DNA of 64,000 bases from CAIWHR01 sp963830485 (GTDB taxonomy: Bacteria; Pseudomonadota; Gammaproteobacteria; Burkholderiales; Casimicrobiaceae): the NCBI GenBank assembly GCA_963830485.1, contig CAWHNE010000029.1, positions 124,001 to 188,000 of the forward strand, written 5' to 3'. Both the position numbers and the translations under genes were made by a program. The notes beneath the pieces are model-generated. The model had not been told where the DNA came from. It was given only the letters and a program-made list of their open reading frames with translations, and ran no database searches. This document shows positions 8,902 to 17,670 of this stretch, piece by piece; position 1 is the first letter of the stretch; each line of letters starts with the position of its first letter.

Positions 8902-9507
8902 ATGTCACGGTATCCCGAACAACGCAAGGGGCAGACGCGCGAGCGCATCCTCACCGCCGCGGACCGGCTGCTGAAGGAGCGGGGGGGCGGCGACACCTCG
9001 ATCGCCGAGGTGATGGACAAGGCGGGGCTCACCGTCGGCGGCTTCTACGCGCATTTCGCCTCGAAGCAGGCGCTGGAGCAGGCGACGCTCCTCCACGGCA
9101 TCGGCGCCAGCATGGATCGCCTGCTCGCGCCGCTCGAGTCGATCGCCGACGACCGGCGCTGGGTGCGCGCGCTGATCCGCGCATACCTGCGGCAGCTGGA
9201 CGAGCCCGACCTCGCCACTGCGTGTCCGCTCACGTTGCTCCTGCCCGAGGTGGCGCGCGGCGGCGTCGCGTTCCAGAGTGCGTTCAGCGAGCGCACGGCG
9301 GCGCTGCTCGACCGCGTCCAGCACCGCTTCCCGGAGGTCGCCGGGCTCACTTCGCGCGAGGTCGCAATCGCCGTGTTCGCGAGCCTCGTCGGCGCGGTCG
9401 CGCTGGCGCGGACGATTCCCGCGCCGCACGCGCGCGAGCGCGTTCGCCACGCGACGGAGACGATGCTCGTCGCGATGCTCTGGCCGGAGGGCGCACCCGC
9501 CAGCTGA
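8902..9507 (+). CDS. TetR family transcriptional regulator
   Basis: A 201-residue one-component repressor. The N-terminal helix-turn-helix runs from about residue 10 to 55, with the TetR signature ILTAADRLLKERG, DTSIAEVMDKAGLTVGGFY and AHFASKQALEQATL. The C-terminal part is a ligand-binding/dimerisation domain with no assignable ligand. No Shine-Dalgarno is visible: the bases before the ATG are the AT-only palindrome, so translation may start from a very short leader. Divergent to the GNAT gene and upstream of the TRAP permeases, either of which it may control. Confidence 0.9.
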   Translation: MSRYPEQRKGQTRERILTAADRLLKERGGGDTSIAEVMDKAGLTVGGFYAHFASKQALEQATLLHGIGASMDRLLAPLESIADDRRWVRALIRAYLRQLDEPDLATACPLTLLLPEVARGGVAFQSAFSERTAALLDRVQHRFPEVAGLTSREVAIAVFASLVGAVALARTIPAPHARERVRHATETMLVAMLWPEGAPAS

Positions 9508-9564
9508 GCGGGAGCTCGCGCGTCACGGCGTGTCGCTCGAGGGCCGTGCGACAATCGCGCGCCC

Positions 9565-10095
9565 ATGGAATCGCCGCGCCGAACGCTGCTCTTCATCTTC
9601 GACCACGCGCTTGTGCGCGTCAACCGCTGGGCGCTGATCGCGATCCTCGCGGCGATGGCGGTGATGGTGTTCGCCAACGTCGCGCTCCGCTTTCTCACCG
9701 ACCACTCGATCCTGTGGGTCGAGGAGGTCTCGCGCTACCTGATGATCTGGCTCACGTTCCTGGGCGCGGGGATCGTGCTGCGCTACGGCGCGCACATCGG
9801 CATCGACACGTTGCAGGAGCGCTTCCCGGGCGCCGCGCCCGCGATCCGCGCGCTGATCTTCGCGCTGCTGCTCGCGTTCTTCGGCGCGATGGTCGTGCTG
9901 GGCGCGCGCTATGCGGCGCTGACGTGGGGTCAGACCACGCCGGTGCTGCAGATCCCGATCGGCGCCGTCTATCTGGCGATGCCCATCGGGTTCGCGCTGA
10001 TGATCGTCCACCTGCTGCTGATGGCGGCGCCGTACGTGCGGCAAAGGCGCTTCCTGGCCGACGACGCCTTCGACGCGGACGCGGCGGATCTGTGA
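9565..10095 (+). CDS. dctQ: TRAP transporter small permease (DctQ family)
   Basis: The four-helix small membrane subunit of a tripartite ATP-independent periplasmic transporter, 176 residues. The family signature VEEVSRYLMIWLTFLGAG lies in the second helix region (about residues 52-70), and hydrophobic segments fall near residues 22-42, 50-72, 92-114 and 130-152. The gene ends in GTGA, overlapping the GTG start of the large permease. The binding subunit is not adjacent; the only dctP-type gene in the window is at 33885-34868 on the other strand. Confidence 0.9.
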   Translation: MESPRRTLLFIFDHALVRVNRWALIAILAAMAVMVFANVALRFLTDHSILWVEEVSRYLMIWLTFLGAGIVLRYGAHIGIDTLQERFPGAAPAIRALIFALLLAFFGAMVVLGARYAALTWGQTTPVLQIPIGAVYLAMPIGFALMIVHLLLMAAPYVRQRRFLADDAFDADAADL

Positions 10096-11376
10096 TCGCA
10101 ACGCTGTTCATCGCCTGCATCGTGCTCCTTGCACTCGGCGTGCCGGTGGCGTTCGCGCTCGGCGGCGCGACGCTCGCGGCGATCGGCATCGGCGGCCTGC
10201 CGGCGATCGCGTTGCCGAAATACCTGTTCAGCGGCATCGACGTGTTCGCGCTGATGGCCGTGCCGTTCTTCATCCTGACCGCGGAACTGATGACGGGCGG
10301 CGCGCTCTCGGACGTCCTGCTCCGGTTCGCCTCGCAGTTCGTCGGTCGCTTTCGCGGCGGGCTCGGGCACACCAACATCCTGGCGATCACCTTCTTCTCG
10401 GGCATCAGCGGGTCCGCGCTCGCCGATGCCGCCGGCCCCGGCGCGATCATGATCCGGATGATGAAGGACGATGGCTATCAGCCCGAGTACGCGGCGGCGC
10501 TGACCGCCGCGGTGTCGATCCTGGGACCGATCATCCCGCCGTCGATCACGATGATCATCTACGCGCTCGCGTATCCGGAGATCAACCTGGTGGGCCTGAT
10601 GCTCGCGGGCGTGCTGCCCGGCCTCGCGATCGCGGCAGCGATGGCGGCGATCAACCACGTGATCTCCACGCGGCGCAACTACCGCGGCGTGGCGCGAGTC
10701 GCTCGCGCTCGCCGACTACCTGCGCAACACGTGGCGCGCGCTGCCCGCGCTGGTGCTGCCGGTGCTGATCCTGGGCGGCATCGCGTCGGGCGCGTTCACG
10801 CCGACCGAAGCCTCCGTGGTCGCCGTGTTCTACGCGCTCGCCGCCGGGCGCTGGATCTACCGCTCGCTCGAATGGCGGATGCTGCCGGCGATCCTGGCCC
10901 GCTCGGCGCTGATGACGGCCTCCGTGCTCGTGATCGTCGCGATGTCGGCGGCGTTTGCGTGGGTGCTGACCGTCTCGCGCGTCCCGCAGCAACTGACGGA
11001 GCTGATCGTCGCAGCCAACCTCCCGCCGCTCGCGTTCCTCTTCGCGGTCAACGTGCTGCTGCTGGTCTTCGGCATCTTCATCGAACCCCTACCCGGCGTC
11101 GTTGTGCTCGTGCCGATCCTGGCGCCGATCGCGCACGCGCTCGGCGTCAACGACCTGCAGTTCGGCATCATCGTCATCGTGAACCTGACGATGGGGATGA
11201 TCACGCCGCCGGTCGGCGGTCTCCTGTTCGTGACGTCGATCGTCGCCCGCGTCCCGCTCACGCGGATGGTCGGGCAGCTGTGGCCGTTTCTCTGGGCGCA
11301 GATCGCGGTGCTGGCGCTGCTCTCGCTCGTGCCGCAGATCAGCACGCTGCTGCCGGGACTGTTCGGCTACCGCTGA
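10092..11376 (+). pseudogene. dctM: TRAP transporter large permease (DctM family), one frameshift
   Basis: The 12-helix large subunit that couples sodium or proton flow to substrate entry. It starts at GTG 10092 inside the dctQ stop. The first part is intact: GVPVAFALGGATLAAIG, MAVPFFILTAELMTGG, FFSGISGSALADAAGPG and LTAAVSILGPIIPPSI are DctM hallmarks. Near 10686-10690, after RRNYRG, the frame moves by one extra base, and the protein continues as WRESLALADYLRNTW then VLPVLILGGIASGAFTPTEA and the last helices to GLFGYR. Both halves are well conserved, so the single insertion may be a sequence error. Total length about 427 residues, normal for the family. Confidence 0.87.
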
Positions 11377-11486
11377 AACGGGCATTGCCGCCCGCGAGAG
11401 AGGAAGCACGCTGAACAGCCGTTCCGACTAGGGCTAAAATACACCGTCGCCATTGTCCATCTTTCTCCTATCTCCAGGATCTTCCG

Positions 11487-11993
11487 ATGACCATTTCCAT
11501 GTATCAGGTGAGCGTTCCGCGTTTCGTCAATATTCTCGGCAACCTGTCGAACATTCTCGACAAGGCGCAGGCCCATGTCGACGCAAGGAAGCTCGACCCC
11601 ACGACGTTGACGACCTATCGCCTGTTCCCGGACATGCTGCCCATGACGTCGCAAGTTCAGATCGCCTGCGATACAGCGAAGGGTGCGGTGGCGCGCATGG
11701 CGGGCGTGCAGATCCCCGTGTTCGAGGACACCGAGAAGACGCTGGCCGAGTTAAAGGCGCGCATCGCCAAGACCGTCGCCTTCATCCAGTCGGTGAAACC
11801 GGAGCAGATCGACGGCACCGAGGAAAAGGAGATCGTGATCAAGCGGGGCGAGAGGGAAGACCGGTACACCGGCATGCAATTCCTGCTGGGCCGCGCATTG
11901 CCGAATTTCTATTTTCATGTCACGACCGCCTACAACATCCTGCGCCACAACGGTATCGAAATCGGCAAGCGCGATTATCTTGGCAATCCCTGA
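11487..11993 (+). CDS. DUF1993 family protein
   Basis: A 168-residue cytosolic protein of the DUF1993 family, a small helical-bundle group related in fold to DinB. The N-terminal SMYQVSVPRFVNILGNL and the C-terminal HVTTAYNILRHNG are the conserved pieces. The start ATG has AGGA seven bases upstream. A promoter-like TAAAAT sits at about 11434 in the 110-base gap after the TRAP genes, so it is probably transcribed on its own. No enzymatic function is established for the family. Confidence 0.78.
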   Translation: MTISMYQVSVPRFVNILGNLSNILDKAQAHVDARKLDPTTLTTYRLFPDMLPMTSQVQIACDTAKGAVARMAGVQIPVFEDTEKTLAELKARIAKTVAFIQSVKPEQIDGTEEKEIVIKRGEREDRYTGMQFLLGRALPNFYFHVTTAYNILRHNGIEIGKRDYLGNP

Positions 11994-12082
11994 AATGTTC
12001 CCGGCGCGGGCGCAACACGTTAACTCATCGGCATGGGCGACCCGATACAGATAAATGCAACTTCGATAGGGGGACCCATCCC

Positions 12083-12538
12083 ATGAAGCGCTTCTTGAAC
12101 ATTCGCTGGGCGAAGTGGCTCAGGTTGCCAGTGCCACTGGCAGTGACCGTGATCGTTACGGGCGTTGCCGTCGCGGCGACGCCGCCTATCGTTGAAAGCC
12201 AGCTGTTGGACGTCGGCTTCAAAGTGCTCGTCGCGACGACGAAGGTTCAGGAGGAGTGGGTGCGGGGACTGCCTCCTGGCAAGATCAGGCCGATGCAGCG
12301 CACGGGCAAGAAGTTCTTCATCTACCCGGATGCATCCAGGAACCAGATCTACGTTGGTGGCCCGAAGGAATACGAGGCGTATCTGCAACTCCATCCGGAA
12401 AGCCGGGTGGATCCACAGAAGGCGGCAAGAGAGGCGAGCGCGTACCGTGGCAAGCAGGATGAGGCGATGCGGAAGGCGAATGCGCGCGACTTGTCGGACC
12501 CCTTCCTGGGAGCGAGTTGGGCCGATCTGGGCTGGTAA
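12083..12538 (+). CDS. Hypothetical exported or membrane-anchored protein
   Basis: A 151-residue protein I do not recognise. The N-terminus (MKRFLNIRWAKWLRLPVPLA, then a run of V, T and A) is a long signal peptide or signal anchor. The mature part is hydrophilic, with KFFIYPDASRNQIYVGGPKEYEAYLQLH and a charged C-terminal half rich in Ala, Arg and Lys. ATG 12083 is preceded by AGGGGGA. It stands alone between a DUF1993 gene and a convergent secreted-protein gene. No domain assigned. Confidence 0.6.
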   Translation: MKRFLNIRWAKWLRLPVPLAVTVIVTGVAVAATPPIVESQLLDVGFKVLVATTKVQEEWVRGLPPGKIRPMQRTGKKFFIYPDASRNQIYVGGPKEYEAYLQLHPESRVDPQKAAREASAYRGKQDEAMRKANARDLSDPFLGASWADLGW

Positions 12539-12606
12539 GGCTTCGCGGCACTCGCGCCGGGCGCTGCTCCCAGCCGCACATCGCCCATGTCGTCGAACAC
12601 GGCCGA

Positions 12607-13728
12607 CTAAGGCGCGGTCGTCTTCTTGCTCTCGTCGGCGGGGTCCCCAATCTCCGTCCCCTGCCGCCGGAACGGTAGGCGCCGACCAAAGTTATCGCTG
12701 TCCGACTTGGCACTCTTGGTGGCGAGCTCGGCAGCTTGCGGGTAGGCCATGGGGCTCTTGCTCTTGTCGATCTCGAGCAGCTTCGTCTCGTCGTTCACGC
12801 GCACGCGGTACTTGCTTAGATTGTAGAGGAGGTACATCGCGAAGAGATTGTCGATGTCCTCGTAACGATCCTGCTCTTTCCGGAAATCGCTGGACAGGAC
12901 CGAAGGAAACCGGTTTGGCAGGTCCTTGAACGCCACCTTTTCCTTCTCGTGTGGGTCCACGTAGGTCGAGCCCTCGTACTTCTTGTACCACACCACGTCC
13001 AACCCGTATCCGCGCGCGTTCCACTGCTTTAGGAGCTTCATCGCCATCTCGGTGGGGATGTTGGCGTTGGCAGCTGCCACAACTCTCCGCCTGGAAAGAA
13101 GCTTCGCGCTCGTCACCTCGAGGTCCTGGTACCCGGCGCCATACTTGAATCCGGCGCCGATGGTCTTGGCGCAGTTGAGTCGAATGTAGTCGTACCGTAC
13201 TTCGCCGTCGTGGTACTCGGTGTCCCTGACCCGGTTGTGGTAATCGTTGTTGATACGCTGGAAGAATGCCGCAAGGGCGTCCTTCTCCGCGGCAGGGACT
13301 CCGTAGACGCGCACGCCGATGACCGATCGCTTGTAGATCTCGCCGAAGTCGAGGCCGAACGAGGCCGTGTCACCGAGCGATGAGAGGGTCTGGAACAGGT
13401 ACTCCTTCTTCGGAATCCTGGCCATGAGATCGTCGGTGTAGAAGCCCTTGGCATGCTCGGGCGCCCGGTCGGCGTAGAAGTTGGCGGTGTAGACGAGGTC
13501 ATCGCCGGGCACCTGGTCGCGGAGGGCCAGGGCAATGTGTCCCGCCGAGCCGCCCTTGGAAGTGCCGTAGCTGATCAGCAACTCCATGTCGTACGGGTCC
13601 TGTCGCAAGAAGTTCGCAATCTCGTCGATGTTGGCGGGTTCCGGACCGCCCCTGGTTCCGAAGTCGGCGGCTGCCCCATCGACGGCGAACATCAGCACCG
13701 TCACTGCACACCAAACCGCGGGCCTCAT
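12607..13728 (-). CDS. Exported protein with His/Cys pattern of a permuted papain-like hydrolase (unassigned)
   Basis: A 373-residue protein with a signal peptide cut after DGAAA. Two spaced motifs suggest a permuted NlpC/papain-like or DUF4105-like fold: GGSAGHIALAL (about residue 60), with a His, and YIRLNCAKTIGAGF (about residue 180), with a Cys. In permuted papain-like enzymes the His precedes the Cys, as here. The C-terminal third is charged and ends in a long low-complexity tail (ESKKTTAP). If the reading is right, it is a periplasmic peptidase or amidase, but I cannot name a family with confidence. It converges on the gene at 12083. Confidence 0.6.
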   Translation of the reverse strand: MRPAVWCAVTVLMFAVDGAAADFGTRGGPEPANIDEIANFLRQDPYDMELLISYGTSKGGSAGHIALALRDQVPGDDLVYTANFYADRAPEHAKGFYTDDLMARIPKKEYLFQTLSSLGDTASFGLDFGEIYKRSVIGVRVYGVPAAEKDALAAFFQRINNDYHNRVRDTEYHDGEVRYDYIRLNCAKTIGAGFKYGAGYQDLEVTSAKLLSRRRVVAAANANIPTEMAMKLLKQWNARGYGLDVVWYKKYEGSTYVDPHEKEKVAFKDLPNRFPSVLSSDFRKEQDRYEDIDNLFAMYLLYNLSKYRVRVNDETKLLEIDKSKSPMAYPQAAELATKSAKSDSDNFGRRLPFRRQGTEIGDPADESKKTTAP

Positions 13729-13908
13729 CCGGGTTGCTCCTCGAAGTATGGAAGTCGTTTCATTCCGCTGACCTGAGCCGGAAATTTCAAGCCTATCGAC
13801 CCTGAGGAACAGCTACAAAGGTCATTTTTCGGCCGCGGTCGCTTGGCCGGTTCTTGCATGCCTCGAGCCGGTAGGTCCCGCTGACGACTCTGGCACCCCT
13901 GTGACGGC

Positions 13909-14125
13909 TCAGGCCGTTAGCAACGCCGAGCTTGACCGGTGCCGCTCGATTGGGCGTATCCCGCCCGACTCAGCCAGAATGCCGTGAATTGATGAGTGAT
14001 ATCGATCAAACAGCCGGGCGATCTGGTGAAGAGTCTCACCCTTCCGCCAACGCTCCCAGATGAGCGCCCTTTGGCTTGCCGAGCGTAAACGCGCGGTCTT
14101 TGCTTCATCTGCAACACCCCTTCCG
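13909..14125 (-). mobile_element. Remnant of an IS30-family transposase (N-terminal part)
   Basis: On the minus strand the stretch reads SASQRALIWERWRKGETLHQ and IARLFDRYHSSIHGIL, then GIRPIERHRSSSALLTA and a stop. This is the N-terminal helix-turn-helix of the IS30 transposase family, about 60 of its usual 320 or more residues. The catalytic DDE part is missing, and no terminal inverted repeats were seen. A second IS30 fragment, from the middle of such a protein, lies at 51861-51957. Confidence 0.7.
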
Positions 14126-14293
14126 CCGCAATGGCGTCTAATGTGTTGCATCCACCGATTGAATGCCCCACCCTGACCCGACAGCTCGGGTCCTTCATTT
14201 CGGTCGTTGAGTATCATGAAAAGTGCCGTTCGGGTCGCGCCCACGCCATGCATCGGCCGTGCCGGGATTGGGTGTTTGCTACGCGCTCGAACC

Positions 14294-15076
14294 TCAAGGC
14301 GCCGGCACGACCTTGTAGAAGACCCCGCTCGCGCCGTACGCCGGCTGGAACCACGTGTTTCCATTCAGGTAGTATGTCGCGCCGTTCTTGTCGATGGTGA
14401 TCGAGCCCGCGGGCAGACTCGCGTAGTTGACGCCCATCGCATAGGCGCCTGACACCGGCGTAGTCGCCAGGGTGGCCCCGGTCGCAACGCCAGCGTTGTA
14501 GGCCGCGCTGGTCGCCGCGGCCGTGCTGGCGCTGCCGGCGGCAACCCCCGCCGAGTACGCGCTCGACGTTGCCGCCGCGGTGTTAGCCGACGCTGCTGCC
14601 GCTCCGACGGCAGCTCCCGCGATCGCGCCGACGGCCGCTGCGCAACCGTAGCAGCCCGACGAGTAGTACGGCACCGCGACCGGCGGGTGATAGACCGGAT
14701 AGGTCGGATAAACCGGGTAGGCGGGATGCGTCGGGTAGGGATAGTACCCGGGAGGATGATAAGCCGTCGCACCCGAAGGATACGTGTGCGCCCAGCCCGA
14801 ACCGTACCTGCCGTACGTCGAGCCGCCGTAGACGTTGGTGTGCGAGGTCCCGCCGTAGTACGAGTGCGACGTGCTGCCGCCGTACGCATTGGTGTGCGAC
14901 GTGCCTTCGCCCCAGGTATGGCTTGAACTGCCGCCCCAGCGATTCTCGTGGCTGGTCGAGCCCCAGCTGTGACTGGTGCTTCCGCCAAAACGATTGGCGC
15001 TCGCCCAGCCTTGCGCCTGGCCCGCCCACAGTGTCGCGGCCAGTGCCGTGGTCAGTATCGAAACGATCGTCTTCAT
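14294..15076 (-). CDS. Secreted Gly/Ser/Tyr/Ala-rich repeat protein
   Basis: A 260-residue exported protein. After a signal peptide (cut near GQAQG) come imperfect repeats of the form GGSTSHSW, GGSSSHTW, GGTSHTN. A Tyr/Pro-rich stretch (residues about 110-140) and a small-residue segment rich in Gly and Ala (GAIAGAAVGAAAASANTA) follow, the latter like glycine-zipper segments. The C-terminal domain, ITIDKNGATYYLNGNTWFQP, resembles short beta domains of DUF6515-type proteins, which often end bacterial surface proteins. It starts 14 bases after the DUF2092 gene, so the two form a transcription unit. Role unknown; cell-envelope location is likely. Confidence 0.7.
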   Translation of the reverse strand: MKTIVSILTTALAATLWAGQAQGWASANRFGGSTSHSWGSTSHENRWGGSSSHTWGEGTSHTNAYGGSTSHSYYGGTSHTNVYGGSTYGRYGSGWAHTYPSGATAYHPPGYYPYPTHPAYPVYPTYPVYHPPVAVPYYSSGCYGCAAAVGAIAGAAVGAAAASANTAAATSSAYSAGVAAGSASTAAATSAAYNAGVATGATLATTPVSGAYAMGVNYASLPAGSITIDKNGATYYLNGNTWFQPAYGASGVFYKVVPAP

Positions 15077-15090
15077 GATGCGTCACCTCG

Positions 15091-15999
15091 TCATTGCGAC
15101 TTCGGCTGATTCGCGAGAGGCGCTGCCTTGGGCGGCTTCGCTTTGGCCATCGGTTTGACGCCTGGCGGCGGCGCAGCGGCAGGATTCGAGAATGCGATGC
15201 GCTTGGCCGCTTGCACCTTTTGCGAGGCGAATGTGTCCTGCGCGATCGGCCCGTCGAGTTGCCAGTTCGATAGCTCCATCTCGTGGCGCAGCTCCAACGG
15301 ATCCGTCCGAAAGATCGCGCGGAGCCGGCGCGGCAGCTTGTCGTCGACGCCGATCCAGATCTGCAGGAACACGTCGTCGCTGGCCCATACCACCACGTCG
15401 GTCTTCGTAGCTCCGACCACGCCCGCCGGACCGACGTAGAAGGCGAGAATCGCCCCATCGGTAAGTGCGGCGTAGGGATCGGTCGCTAGTAGATCGGTGA
15501 ACGGATAGTAGATCGCCGCCGTGTCATACGCCGTCTTCAACACCGCATCGATCGTCGCGGGCGCATCGGCTACGGCGACGAGATTCTCGGCCGGCGCGTA
15601 CGCCAGCATCACTTGGCCATCGTAGTAAAACTCGGACGCAGGGCCGTCGCCGGGCATGACTACCTTGAGCTTGTCCGGCCGCTGCATGGTCACGTCGTAG
15701 CGCATCGTGTACGCGATCGGCGGTCCGAGCTGGCTCGGATACTCGTAGTTGACGGCAGCGGTAAACGACATCGACTTCGCCGCTGCGAGTCGCGCGCTCG
15801 TGGCTTTGAGCAGCTCCATCGCCCGTGGCTCCAGCACCATCTTGAACGCGGGCTCGACTGATTTCTTCGCAGGCTTCGCCGCCTGGGCGGGCGCCGCCGC
15901 CTTCGCAGCTGGCGGCGACTGCGCCACGACGCCGCCAGTGGCGAGTAGACCGACGACCAACGCCGCGGTCCAGCGGCGCCAAGGATCTGCAATCTTCAT
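15091..15999 (-). CDS. DUF2092 family periplasmic protein
   Basis: A 302-residue exported protein; signal peptide then an Ala/Pro-rich linker (PPAAKAAAPAQAAKPAKK). The body is a lipoprotein-carrier-like (LolA/LppX type) beta fold typical of DUF2092: MRYDVTMQRPDKLKVVMPGD, EFYYDGQVMLAYAP, and DVFLQIWIGVDDKLPRRL. The C-terminal tail is again Pro/Ala/Lys rich. Upstream of, and nearly abutting, the repeat-protein gene at 14294; both are minus strand. The family has no proven function, though the fold suggests binding a hydrophobic molecule in the periplasm. Confidence 0.82.
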   Translation of the reverse strand: MKIADPWRRWTAALVVGLLATGGVVAQSPPAAKAAAPAQAAKPAKKSVEPAFKMVLEPRAMELLKATSARLAAAKSMSFTAAVNYEYPSQLGPPIAYTMRYDVTMQRPDKLKVVMPGDGPASEFYYDGQVMLAYAPAENLVAVADAPATIDAVLKTAYDTAAIYYPFTDLLATDPYAALTDGAILAFYVGPAGVVGATKTDVVVWASDDVFLQIWIGVDDKLPRRLRAIFRTDPLELRHEMELSNWQLDGPIAQDTFASQKVQAAKRIAFSNPAAAPPPGVKPMAKAKPPKAAPLANQPKSQ

Positions 16000-16024
16000 G
16001 ATCGTCCTCGCCGTGTCGAATCCG

Positions 16025-16306
16025 TTAGGGAATCATCCCGCATTCAAACATCTTGTTCGCAATCGGCGCGGCGACCTTGTTGATGAACGCGGTGCGCATC
16101 TGCGGGTCACTTTGCAGGAGGCCGATAACGCGCTGCTCTTCCATCGACTTTGGCTCGCCTTTCTTCTGCCACAGTTGCTCGCAGGACGAGCTTTGGTATT
16201 TCTGGACGACCCTGTCGGCCACCATGTCCAGGATCGGATACTGCGCATACGTGATACCTGCGGTGACACATAACCCGACAGCAATCAGAGTGAGCCGTTT
16301 GCTCAT
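16025..16306 (-). CDS. Small exported hypothetical protein
   Basis: A 93-residue protein with a signal peptide (MSKRLTLIAVGLCVTAGITYA). The mature part of about 70 residues has two Cys (SSCEQLWQKKG and KMFECGMIP), which could form a disulfide. It lies 25 bases upstream of the DUF2092 gene on the same strand, so it probably heads that transcript. No family recognised. Confidence 0.65.
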   Translation of the reverse strand: MSKRLTLIAVGLCVTAGITYAQYPILDMVADRVVQKYQSSSCEQLWQKKGEPKSMEEQRVIGLLQSDPQMRTAFINKVAAPIANKMFECGMIP

Positions 16307-16395
16307 GGTGAATTCCTTTGATGAACGGTTGGCATCTCAGCCACCCACACGGAACGCGCGCGGAGAGGCGGCGGGCGACGGAACCTACTACTCGT

Positions 16396-16749
16396 CTATG
16401 TTTTCGTCCCCTTGTCGCTTGTTGCAACCCGAGTCAGAAGTGCCGTCAGGATCGCGTGCAGGACGACCGCTGGCCACAGCAGCACGCCTGCGAAACCACC
16501 CGCAAAACCGACGTACGCGAGATACAGCGTGACGAGCGCGCTGTAGATCAGCATGCCGACCCTCGTCGGGCCCGGCCAGCACGCAATGCCCAACGCGATC
16601 AGCGCAATTCCCGCAACGCGTGCTACCGGCACGGCGACGCCGGTCAGTTCCTCACCGAGCAGCAACCGCCCAACGAGCGATGGCGCAATCACCAACGCCA
16701 ATCCCGTTGCGGCTTCGCCCGCGGCGGCAAGGACGAGCGGCCATTTCAT
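16396..16749 (-). CDS. Small integral membrane protein
   Basis: A 117-residue protein with about four hydrophobic helices (residues 4-25, 40-60, 66-88, 90-110), of no family I can name. It begins 15 bases after the arylsulfatase-like fragment at 16765, so it is likely read from the promoter module at 16969-17017. The N-terminal LVLAAAGEAATGLALVIAPS is common in small DUF-type membrane proteins of proteobacteria. Confidence 0.65.
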   Translation of the reverse strand: MKWPLVLAAAGEAATGLALVIAPSLVGRLLLGEELTGVAVPVARVAGIALIALGIACWPGPTRVGMLIYSALVTLYLAYVGFAGGFAGVLLWPAVVLHAILTALLTRVATSDKGTKT

Positions 16750-16764
16750 CGCGCGGGTCCGGGG

Positions 16765-16959
16765 CTAAAGCTCGTCGCGCGCCTCGGCGAGGGCTTTGTG
16801 CACTATCTCCTGCTCCTCGGCCATCAACTTTTCCTTACCGAGGTTGAAGGTCACCCGGTTGATCTTTCCCTTAACCTTGAACGGCACGTCGTAGCGACAC
16901 TCGCGCGCGTCTGCAACGTCATCCACTACGGCTGGCAGCTGCACCTCGGTCCCCATCAT
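16765..16959 (-). pseudogene. Short ORF resembling an arylsulfatase C-terminus, likely a deletion remnant
   Basis: About 64 residues from ATG 16959 (a GTG at 16965 is also in frame). The part CRYDVPFKVKGKINRVTFNL followed by GKEKLMAEEQ resembles the C-terminal strand segment of type I arylsulfatases, which are about 500-770 residues long; the sulfatase core with its Cys/Ser formylglycine motif is absent. The first 20 residues do not match that region, which suggests an internal deletion joining a start region to a C-terminus. It sits directly behind the promoter module at 16969-17017. Alternatively it is a genuine small protein. Confidence 0.5.
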
Positions 16960-16968
16960 GAGCACACC

Positions 16969-17017
16969 GTATCAGGCGCGGCTGGCGGATCCAACTGGAC
17001 CTTGGTCCAGGTATCGA
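16969..17017 (-). promoter_or_regulatory. Promoter/operator module, copy A, with interrupted palindrome CTGGACC-TT-GGTCCAG
   Basis: The 16-base interrupted palindrome lies at 16995-17010 and is part of a 25-base identity (16993-17017) with 25551-25575. On the minus strand a TGATAC element follows after 20 bases (16974-16969), at exactly the same spacing as in the other copy, and the downstream start codon is about 43 bases from the palindrome centre. TGATAC could serve as a -10 box with the palindrome overlapping the -35 position, as for an activator. It is a candidate site for the FixJ-type regulator at 25603-26232. Confidence 0.6.
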
Positions 17018-17051
17018 GTGCGGTGCAGGGAAGGGGCGCCGTCTTCGTTGG

Positions 17052-17670
17052 TCAGAATGCCCCGCGAACGGTCCAGCCAAGCATGAGCAGTCCGCTCGCG
17101 GCGATCCAGCTTCCTCCGATCCGCACGGCGATTCGCGCCCAGTGCGTCCGCAAACGAACGACGAGCGCGGCAACGAGCACGACCAGAACGAATACCGCGG
17201 ATGCCAAGCCCGATGGCGGCGACAACCGCCTGTGCCGAGACACCCATTCCCGCTCCGTTGAGGTATCCGTGGAGGAGACCGAGCAGTGCGGTGAGTGCCG
17301 TCATCGAGCGCAGCGAGAGCTTCGCATCGACCACGACGAGGCCGCCCAGCGCCAGGAACCAGAACGATGTCCCCAGCATCCCTGCGCTGGCAGTAGCAGC
17401 GGACAGTCCGAACAAGCTGCCGAGCAACCACGCCGCCGGCAGCACGAACATCGCCCGCCGCCCATATCGCGTGCCTCGCAGCCCCGCCAGCAGCGCCAGC
17501 GCCAGCGCGGGCACCAGATCCTCGGGGCTGGTCAGAAAATGCATCAGGCCGTCGTATATCGGGCCCATGCCGGTCACGTTGAGGTGCGCTTCGGCAGGTC
17601 CGCACGGCAGCGCAACGGCCAGCATGCCGATGGCACGCGTTCGAGGGCGCGACACGGTCTTCTTCTTCAT
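17052..17670 (-). pseudogene. HupE/UreJ-like membrane protein, one frameshift
   Basis: About 205 residues: signal-like start MKKKTVSRPRTRAIGMLAVA, then HLNVTGMGPIYDGLMHFLTS and several hydrophobic helices (LAALGGLVVVDAKLSL region). It is similar in layout to HupE, but the metal motif is degenerate: HFLTSPED replaces Hx5DH. Near 17204, after VVAAIGL, one extra base shifts the frame; in the other frame the protein continues ASAVFVLVVLVAALVVRL and ends LLMLGWTVRGAF. ATG 17670 overlaps the preceding hupE stop as ATGA. It closes the operon, and the promoter module for the next transcript follows. Confidence 0.7.

Noticed and set aside
14294..15076. A tandem-repeat or CRISPR-like array from the repeated GGSTSH units
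   Set aside because: The repeats are short, imperfect and in frame within one signal-peptide-bearing protein.
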